From Amycolatopsis rubida (GTDB taxonomy: Bacteria > Actinomycetota > Actinomycetes > Mycobacteriales > Pseudonocardiaceae): a DNA stretch of 64,000 nucleotides. Both the position numbers and the translations under genes were made by a program. The stretch covers positions 1,612,001 to 1,676,000 of the forward strand of contig NZ_FOWC01000001.1 in assembly GCF_900115345.1 (NCBI RefSeq), in the 5' to 3' direction. The notes under the pieces were generated by a model that worked only from the letters and a program-made list of their open reading frames with translations, was not told the origin of the DNA and did no database searches. Position 1 is the stretch's first letter, and every line of letters begins with the position of its first letter. Of this stretch, positions 58,697 through 64,000 are shown one piece after another.

Positions 58697-59263
58697 TCAC
58701 AACCGCCACAGCCGCAAGCCGCGGACGCGGTACACCGGCCACAGCACGTGCCACGGCGACCGCCGCAGGAACGCGGAGCTGCACACCAGAACATTGCGCG
58801 CGACAGTGGACGCGACTTCGTGCCGGTCCGGCCACGCTTCGCCGCGGGTGCCGAGCGCTAGGCGAAGGACGGTCAGCAGACCGCGTCCTTGCAGGTCATA
58901 GCGAGCACCGGTGTCGCCCGCGTTGGGGATGAGGCGGGCGATTTCCACCCGAAAGGCATCAGCGACCGGCGCACCTGGCGGCACGTCGAACACGCTGCCC
59001 GCGATCGCACGGCCATGCAGCCGACGCGCGAATCGCGCGAGCAGCCGTCGTTCCCACCACGGCAGCAACCGGCGGTGCGCCAGCAGTGCGGCACACTCGC
59101 TGTGGCCGAGGGCGAAAACCTCGGCGAGATCGTCGTACCGACTGATCGCGGTCGGCTCCGCCAGGTGCAGCCGCACCTCGAAGCGGATCCGCGCGATCAG
59201 CTCGTCGATTGCTTCCCGCCGGTCGAGCCGTGCCTTCTGCCGCGAAGCCGCCCAGTCGCCCAT
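58697..59263 (-). CDS. Hypothetical protein, 188 aa
   Basis: A helical, Arg-rich soluble protein with no signal peptide: EAIDELIARIRFEVRLHLAEPTAISRYDDLAEVFALGHSECAALLAHRRLLPWWERRLLARFARRLHG, a Pro/Gly turn, and TRGEAWPDRHEVASTVARNVLVCSSAFLRRSPWHVLWPVYRVRGLRL. No family is recognised. It lies between the CoA-binding gene and the VOC gene on one strand, with gaps of 41 and 42 bases. Composition is native, supporting a real gene. Confidence 0.65.
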   Translation of the reverse strand: MGDWAASRQKARLDRREAIDELIARIRFEVRLHLAEPTAISRYDDLAEVFALGHSECAALLAHRRLLPWWERRLLARFARRLHGRAIAGSVFDVPPGAPVADAFRVEIARLIPNAGDTGARYDLQGRGLLTVLRLALGTRGEAWPDRHEVASTVARNVLVCSSAFLRRSPWHVLWPVYRVRGLRLWRL

Positions 59264-59305
59264 GGGCCCACACTCTGAACCCGGCGGCGCACCGAGTCCA
59301 GTGGT

Positions 59306-59809
59306 TCAGCCGATCTTCGACCCGTACATCTCGCCGAGGTCGTCCGCGATCAGTTCGATCCGGGCGCCGTCCGGGTCGGCGAAGTAGATCGACGTGCCGC
59401 TCTCTTCCTGGTACTGCACGCCGGCGGCGTCGAGCCGGGAGCGCGCGCCCGCCCAGGCTTCCGGGGTGAGCGACAGGGCCAGGTGGTGCAGCCCGCCGAG
59501 CACCTCCGCGTACGGGCCGAGGTCGAGGCCGGGCAGGTCGAAGAACGCGACCGCGTTGCCGTTGCCGACGTCGAAGAAGAAGTGGCTCGACCCCGGGTAG
59601 TCGCGGTTTTCGATCAGCTCGGTGAGTGGGAAGCCGAGAATATCCTGGTAGAAGGTGATCGTCCGCTCGACGTCGCTGGACAGCAGCGCGGTGTGGTGAA
59701 TGCCGCGGCCGACGGTCGCCGGGCGTTCCGCGGCGGGGTGCAGGTGCTGCTCCCGCAGCCGGTCGCGGGCCTGCGCGAGCTGGGCGACTTCGGTCTCGGT
59801 GGGTGCCAT
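59306..59809 (-). CDS. VOC superfamily protein (glyoxalase/dioxygenase-like)
   Basis: 167 residues. After a helical N-terminus, two beta-alpha-beta-beta-beta modules: GIHHTALLSSDVERTITFYQDILGFPLTELIENRDYPGSSHFFFDVGNGNAVAFFDLPG and GGLHHLALSLTPEAWAGARSRLDAAGVQYQEESGTSIYFADPDGARIELIAD. The metal ligands His (IHHTAL), His (LHHLAL) and Glu (RIELIAD) are present. It is divergent from the hydratase genes; an aromatic-ring or lactoylglutathione-type substrate is possible but not shown. Confidence 0.88.
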   Translation of the reverse strand: MAPTETEVAQLAQARDRLREQHLHPAAERPATVGRGIHHTALLSSDVERTITFYQDILGFPLTELIENRDYPGSSHFFFDVGNGNAVAFFDLPGLDLGPYAEVLGGLHHLALSLTPEAWAGARSRLDAAGVQYQEESGTSIYFADPDGARIELIADDLGEMYGSKIG

Positions 59810-59961
59810 CGCGGGTCACGTCCTCTCTGGGAGCCAACACGAAGTACAGTACGCCGACAAACTCTCGCGCGCAAGAGATTAGCGAGCGAGAGAAGCAGCT
59901 CGTACCGGTGAATGGAACGACCGGGTTGGCTCAGGCGGCGCGGTCAGGCAAAGTCCGACCC

Positions 59962-60759
59962 GTGGAACCCGCTGAGCTGCAGGACGCCGTCGCACTGCTG
60001 AAAAGCGCGTACGAGCGCCACGAGCCGATCGATCCGCTCGTGAAGACCTTCCCCGAGGGCACCATCGAAGACGCCTACCGCGTGCAGCAGGAGCAAGTCC
60101 GCGCGTGGGTGGCTGCGGGAGACGTGGTGCGCGGCCACAAGGTCGGCCTCGCCTCCGCGGCGATGCAGCGCCAGATGGGCGTGAACCAGCCCGACTTCGG
60201 GCACCTCACCAGCTCGATGTTCCTGCTCGAACACCAGCCGATCCCGACCACGCGGTTCCTTCAGCCGCGCATCGAACCGGAAATCGCGTTCGTGCTCGGC
60301 GCGCCGCTGCGCGGTCCGGGCGTGACCGTCGCTGACGCCGTCCGCGCGGTCGACTTCGTGCTTCCGTCGCTGGAGATCGTCGACTCACGGGTCCGCGACT
60401 GGAAAATCTCGATCTTCGACACCGTCGCGGACAACGCGTCGTCCGGCGGCGTCATCCTCGGCAGCAGTCCGACCAACCTGCGTGACGTCGACCTGCGGCT
60501 CGCTGGCTGCACGCTGCACGTCAACGGCCAGCTCGCGGCCACCGGCGCGGGCGGCGCGGTGCTGGGTTCGCCGATCAACGCCTTGGTATGGCTGGCCAAC
60601 ACGGTCGGCCCGCTCGGGGTGACGCTGGAGCCCGGCCACGTCGTACTGCCCGGTTCGATGACCGCCGCGCAGACCGTCCGCCCCGGCGACACCGTCGTGG
60701 CGACCATGGCCGGCCTGGGCAGTGTGACCGCGGTATTCGCGCCGGAGGAGGACAAATGA
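59962..60759 (+). CDS. 2-keto-4-pentenoate hydratase family protein
   Basis: 265 residues from GTG 59962, which lines up with family N-termini; GTG 59908 is an alternative. FAH-like fold: IEDAYRVQQEQVRAWVAAGDVVRGHKVGLASAAMQRQMGVNQPDFGHLTSSM, PRIEPEIAFVLGAPL (metal-ligand Glu pair), and VDSRVRDWKISIFDTVADNASSGGVILG. Members (MhpD/DmpE/HsaE) hydrate 2-hydroxypenta-2,4-dienoate in meta-cleavage pathways. Its stop overlaps the next paralogue (ATGA). The meta-cleavage dioxygenase and aldolase genes are not in the window. Confidence 0.88.
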   Translation: MEPAELQDAVALLKSAYERHEPIDPLVKTFPEGTIEDAYRVQQEQVRAWVAAGDVVRGHKVGLASAAMQRQMGVNQPDFGHLTSSMFLLEHQPIPTTRFLQPRIEPEIAFVLGAPLRGPGVTVADAVRAVDFVLPSLEIVDSRVRDWKISIFDTVADNASSGGVILGSSPTNLRDVDLRLAGCTLHVNGQLAATGAGGAVLGSPINALVWLANTVGPLGVTLEPGHVVLPGSMTAAQTVRPGDTVVATMAGLGSVTAVFAPEEDK

Positions 60760-61517
60760 CCGCCGAAATCGTTGCCGCAGCGCAGGAATTGCTCAACCGG
60801 ACGGAAGAGGGCACGCAGCTCACCGACACCTGGTCAGACCTTGACCTCGCCACTGCGTACGCGATCCAGGACGAGGCTCTGCGGCTGCGTCAGGAACGCG
60901 GCGAGACGCTGATCGGGGTGAAACTCGGGCTCACCTCACGCGCGAAGCAACAGCGGATGGGCGTCGAAGAACCCCTGCTCGCGTGGCTGACCGACGCGAT
61001 GGTGCTGCCCGCGGGCGCGCCGACGCCGCGGCTCATCCACCCGCGCGCGGAGCCGGAACTGGTGTTCGTGCTCGGCGAGCGGCTCGCCGGTCCTGGCGTC
61101 ACCGCGGCTACCGCTCTCGCGGCGGTTTCCCAGGTGTACGGCGGAATCGAGATCATCGACAGCCGCTACCGCGACTACCGTTTCACGTTGCCGGACGTCG
61201 TCGCGGACAACGGTTCGTCGGCGCTGTTCGGGCTCGGCTCGGTCGGCCGTCCACCGTCCTCTTTGGACCTTTCACTGGAAGCCGCGCTGCTCGAAGTGGA
61301 CGGTCAGATCGTCGACACCGCGACCGGTGCCGCCGTGCAGGGCCATCCGGCCGAGGCGTTGGCGCTGGCGGCGAACTCACTGGCCGCGCGCGGATTGGCG
61401 CTCGAACCGGGCTGGCTCGTGCTGACCGGCGGGATGACCGACGCCGTCGAACTGCGTCCCGGCTCCCGCGTCGCCGCGCACTTCTCGAACCTGGGCTCGG
61501 TGACGATCAGCGGGTAG
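60756..61517 (+). CDS. 4-oxalocrotonate decarboxylase/hydratase family protein (DmpH/MhpD-like)
   Basis: 253 residues. TDTWSDLDLATAYAIQDEALRLRQERGETLIGVKLGLTSRAKQQRMGVEEPLLAWLTDAMV, PRAEPELVFVLGERLAGPGV with the metal-binding Glu residues, and IIDSRYRDYRFTLPDVVADNGSSALFGLG fit the decarboxylase branch (2-oxo-3-hexenedioate decarboxylase), but hydratase cannot be excluded. It is translationally coupled to the preceding hydratase. In DmpE/DmpH systems these two enzymes act together as a complex. The 3' end overlaps the convergent hydrolase by 11 bp. Confidence 0.87.
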   Translation: MTAEIVAAAQELLNRTEEGTQLTDTWSDLDLATAYAIQDEALRLRQERGETLIGVKLGLTSRAKQQRMGVEEPLLAWLTDAMVLPAGAPTPRLIHPRAEPELVFVLGERLAGPGVTAATALAAVSQVYGGIEIIDSRYRDYRFTLPDVVADNGSSALFGLGSVGRPPSSLDLSLEAALLEVDGQIVDTATGAAVQGHPAEALALAANSLAARGLALEPGWLVLTGGMTDAVELRPGSRVAAHFSNLGSVTISG

Positions 61518-62364
61518 CGAGCCGTTTGATCCCGGCGATCACGCGCGGCCACACCTCGCGCGGCAGGTCGTGTCCCATACCGGGCACGAGATCGAGGTCC
61601 GCGCCCAGCGCGCGGGCCGTCGCGCGCCCGCCGGAGCGGTGCACGAGCGGATCGGCCGTACCGTGAATCACCAGCGACGGCACGGAAAGCCGACGCAGAT
61701 CGGCGGTCCGGTCGCGGGAGGACAGGATCGCGGCGAGCTGCCGGAACACGCCCGCCGGGTTGAGGCCGCGGTCGTACGTGCGTTCCGCGCGCTGGCGGAA
61801 ATGGTCCTCGTCGAACTGGTATTCGCGCGAGCCGATCAGCTTTGACGTGCGCACCAGCTGCGTCACGTAGTCCTCTCGCGTACGCGGCCCCGGAGCCAGC
61901 ATCGCGAGCGCGGCCCGCGGGCTGGGCAGGCCGACAGTGCGCGCGCCGGTGGTCGACATGATCGAGGTCAGTGTCCGGACGCGCTGCGGATGCCGGATCG
62001 CGAACTCCTGCGCGATCATCCCGCCCATCGACGTGCCGACCACGTGCGCGCTCTCGATGTCGAGAGCGTCGAGCAGTTTGCCCGCGTCGTCGGCCAGATC
62101 GCCGAGCGAGTACGGCGCGGACCGCAGGAAGTACGCGAGCGGCAGGCTGGCCCGGCCGGTCCACCACTGCGAACGCCCGACGTCGCGGTTGTCGAACCGG
62201 TGCACGTGGAAACCGGCCGCGGCGAGCTGGGCGCAGAACTCGTCGTCCCACCAGATCATCGGCGCGGCAAGGCCCATCACCAGCAGCAACGGCGGCGCGT
62301 CCGGATCGCCGAACGATTCGTGGCACAGGGTGATGCCGTCGGCCTCGACAGTCTGCTCGGTCAT
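61507..62364 (-). CDS. Alpha/beta-fold hydrolase
   Basis: 285 residues from ATG 62364. Oxyanion and fold motifs PPLLLVMGLAAPMIWWDDEFCAQLAAAGFHVHRFDNRDVGRS, nucleophile Ser in VVGTSMGGMIAQEFAIRHP, acid Asp in VIHGTADPLV, and His in LVPGMGHDLPREVW form a complete triad. Similar enzymes act as esterases or as meta-cleavage-product hydrolases. The VMGLAAPM oxyanion loop is common to esterase-type actinobacterial hydrolases. Substrate unknown. Confidence 0.9.
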   Translation of the reverse strand: MTEQTVEADGITLCHESFGDPDAPPLLLVMGLAAPMIWWDDEFCAQLAAAGFHVHRFDNRDVGRSQWWTGRASLPLAYFLRSAPYSLGDLADDAGKLLDALDIESAHVVGTSMGGMIAQEFAIRHPQRVRTLTSIMSTTGARTVGLPSPRAALAMLAPGPRTREDYVTQLVRTSKLIGSREYQFDEDHFRQRAERTYDRGLNPAGVFRQLAAILSSRDRTADLRRLSVPSLVIHGTADPLVHRSGGRATARALGADLDLVPGMGHDLPREVWPRVIAGIKRLATR

Positions 62365-62423
62365 GGCTCCAGTTTCGCGCACGGCTTGGTCGATCGCCGT
62401 CGACCGGGTACGCTCCCGCTAGA

Positions 62424-62440
62424 GCGATCTATCAAATCGC
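62424..62440. promoter_or_regulatory. Inverted repeat GCGAT-N7-ATCGC upstream of the membrane-protein gene
   Basis: 5-bp arms around a 7-base spacer, 16 bases before ATG 62456. Position suggests an operator; the binding protein is unknown. Confidence 0.35.
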
Positions 62441-62455
62441 ACGGGGGTGAGCAGC

Positions 62456-62893
62456 ATGGACGTTCTGCGCGAGAAGGGACTCGGCCCGCTGCGGATGATT
62501 CTGGTGTTCACCCTGGTCAGCACGGTCCTGCACTACACCCACAACGTCGTGCGCGCGGCGGACTACCCGCAGATCCCGGGCGTCAGCGTGCAGGCCGCGC
62601 AGATCCTGGTGGCCCTCAGCTGGGTGGTCTTCACCGTGTTCGGCGCGCTCGGCTACCGCGCCTACGTGCACGGCCGGTACTGGCGTTCGCTGGCGTTTCT
62701 GCTGGTCTACTCGCTGTCCGGGCTGGCGAGCGCGGGACATTTCCTCGTCGGCGTGCCGCGGATCCCGGCGTTCTGGTTCGCGACGATCTTCACCGACTCG
62801 TTCGCGGCGCTCGCGCTGTGGGTATTCGTCTGCTGGACGGCGATGCGGCTCAACCGGGTGAGCGTCGCGGGGCAAATGTCTACACAACATTGA
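62456..62893 (+). CDS. Four-helix membrane protein, unknown function
   Basis: 145 residues from ATG 62456, preferred over GTG 62447 because GGGGGTGA is 5-7 bases upstream. Helices: RMILVFTLVSTVLHYTHNVV, AAQILVALSWVVFTVFGALGY, LAFLLVYSLSGLASAGHFLVG and FATIFTDSFAALALWVFVCW. His residues in the first and third helices are notable. No family is recognised. GCGAT-N7-ATCGC at 62424-62440 lies just before the ribosome-binding site and may be an operator. It ends 32 bases before boxC. Confidence 0.75.
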   Translation: MDVLREKGLGPLRMILVFTLVSTVLHYTHNVVRAADYPQIPGVSVQAAQILVALSWVVFTVFGALGYRAYVHGRYWRSLAFLLVYSLSGLASAGHFLVGVPRIPAFWFATIFTDSFAALALWVFVCWTAMRLNRVSVAGQMSTQH

Positions 62894-62916
62894 CGTTCGT
62901 TGAAACCTTGTAGACA
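62877..62916. promoter_or_regulatory. Inverted repeat TGTCTACA-N24-TGTAGACA over a candidate boxC promoter
   Basis: Perfect 8-bp arms flank a 24-base spacer. A -35-like TTGACG (62890-62895) lies inside and the right arm contains a -10-like TAGACA (62911-62916), 15 bases later. GntR-type regulators bind comparable TTGTAGACAA sequences. The left arm extends into the end of the membrane-protein gene. Confidence 0.6.
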
Positions 62917-62925
62917 ATCGAGGAC

Positions 62926-64000
62926 GTGACCACCACCACACCTGTCACATTCGAGCGGCATCCGGACACTTACCGGCACTGGCGGCTGACCGTCGAGGGC
63001 GAGGTCGCCTGGCTGGAGATGGACGTCGACGAACAGGGCGGCCTCGTGCCCGGGTACGAGCTGAAGCTCAACTCATACGACCTCGGCGTCGACATCGAGT
63101 TCTACGACGCCACGCAGCGGCTGCGGTTCGAACATCCACAGGTACGCGCGGTGATCGTGACGAGCGCCAAAGACAAGGTGTTCTGCGCCGGGGCCAATAT
63201 CCGGATGCTCGCCGCGTCGCCGCACGAGTGGAAGGTGAACTTCTGCAAGTTCACCAACGAGACCCGCAACGGCATCGAGGACGCGACCGAGTTCTCCGGC
63301 CAGACCTACGTCGCGGCAGTGAATGGCAGCTGTGCCGGCGGTGGTTACGAGATCGCGCTGGCCTGCGAGAAGATCCTGCTGGTCGACGACAACTCGTCCA
63401 CGGTCGCGTTGCCCGAGGTGCCGTTGCTCGGCGTGCTGCCGGGCACCGGCGGGCTCACGCGGGTGGTCGACAAACGGCGCGTCCGGCGGGATCTCGCGGA
63501 CGTGTTCGCGACGCGGCCGGACGGGGTCAAGGGCCGGACCGCGGTCGACTGGCGGCTGGTGGACGAGCTGGTGCCGCGCGTCGGATTCCGGGAGAAGGTG
63601 CTGGCGCGGGCGCACGACCTCGCCGCCGAATCCGACCGGTTGCCCGCTGAGCGGGGGATCGAGCTGGCCCCGCTGGAGCCGTCGGTGACCGCCGACAGCA
63701 TCGAGTACCGGCACGTCCGGATCGCGTACGACCGGCCGAACTCGCTGGTCACGCTCACCGTGCTCGGTCCTTCCGGAGAACCGGCGCTCGACGGTTGGCT
63801 GCTGCGGCTGACCCGCGAGCTGGACGACGCGATCCTGCGGCTGCGCACGAACGAACCGGAACTCGGTACCTGGGTTTTGAAGACCGAAGGCGATCCGGTG
63901 CAGGTGCTCGCGCACGAGGAGGTCGTGCTCAGCGGAAAAGACTGGCTGAGCAACGAAATCCTGCACTACTACAAGCGCACGCTGAAGCGGCTGGACGTCA
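62926..64000 (+). CDS. boxC: 2,3-epoxybenzoyl-CoA dihydrolase (BoxC), 5' part
   Basis: 358 codons are in the window and the gene runs off the right edge (full length would be ~550 residues). It starts GTG 62926 after CGAGGA. Crotonase-type fold: AVIVTSAKDKVFCAGANIRMLAASPHEWKVNFCKFTNETRNGIEDATEFSGQTYVAAVNGSCAGGGYEIALACEKILLVDD, then EVPLLGVLPGTGGLTRVVDKRRVRRDLADVFAT and a linker leading to a second domain (YRHVRIAYDRPN). BoxC opens the ring of 2,3-epoxybenzoyl-CoA in the aerobic hybrid benzoate route. BoxA/BoxB would be expected to the right. Confidence 0.9.
   Translation, partial: MTTTTPVTFERHPDTYRHWRLTVEGEVAWLEMDVDEQGGLVPGYELKLNSYDLGVDIEFYDATQRLRFEHPQVRAVIVTSAKDKVFCAGANIRMLAASPHEWKVNFCKFTNETRNGIEDATEFSGQTYVAAVNGSCAGGGYEIALACEKILLVDDNSSTVALPEVPLLGVLPGTGGLTRVVDKRRVRRDLADVFATRPDGVKGRTAVDWRLVDELVPRVGFREKVLARAHDLAAESDRLPAERGIELAPLEPSVTADSIEYRHVRIAYDRPNSLVTLTVLGPSGEPALDGWLLRLTRELDDAILRLRTNEPELGTWVLKTEGDPVQVLAHEEVVLSGKDWLSNEILHYYKRTLKRLDV

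Overview
The window is high-GC actinobacterial DNA, most likely from the Pseudonocardiales and Amycolatopsis-like. The gene order rlmB-cysS ... ispF-ispD-carD // lpqE-like-radA (about 4.7-15.6 kb) is the one known from mycobacteria and relatives. MurT/GatD, a tRNA with no encoded CCA, many GTG starts and several apparent leaderless genes fit the same group. All calls come from reading the sequence; no database search was run.

0-17.9 kb: the tail of a class II aldolase, a probably decayed proline-rich membrane-protein gene, two small hypotheticals, an orphan AlgI-like MBOAT acyltransferase, and a TetR gene with a perfect palindrome over its start. Then comes the housekeeping block. It is interrupted between cysS and ispF by a HAD protein, a membrane-anchored periplasmic-binding-fold protein and a STAND-like P-loop NTPase, the last two overlapping by 4 bp. 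The IspD-like protein lacks the usual N-terminal CTP-binding loop. RadA, an ECF sigma factor with a single-pass membrane partner, and a small membrane protein follow.

17.9-29.7 kb: an otsA operon whose phosphatase is fused to a GH15 trehalase-like domain, a ThrE-type exporter, tRNA-Thr(TGT), a TetR-MarR fusion regulator with a palindromic operator, and a divergent three-subunit molybdenum hydroxylase with a CoxG-like protein (substrate unknown).

30.3-42.4 kb: a nearly complete indole-3-acetate catabolic (iac) cluster. iacA-B-C-D-E-F run on the minus strand, followed by an MHS-type MFS transporter and an XRE-cupin regulator. A PAS histidine kinase, iacG, an unknown 85-residue protein and iacH run on the plus strand. 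iacI and a FixJ-type response regulator run convergent to them. The kinase and regulator are split across the cluster and probably form its sensor.

42.4-64 kb: a roughly 43-bp degenerate repeat array; TetR, small membrane, thioesterase, hydrolase, P450 and DinB-type genes; Rsm22; a DGPF-DGPF-ECF42 unit with a matching promoter; an IclR gene; and a tight five-gene run murT-gatD-histidine kinase-response regulator-CPT-like kinase. The right end holds aromatic-catabolism genes: a VOC protein, two MhpD/DmpH-type hydratase/decarboxylase paralogues, and boxC, which runs off the window behind a symmetric operator-like repeat. Together with iac this suggests a chromosomal area rich in aromatic degradation.
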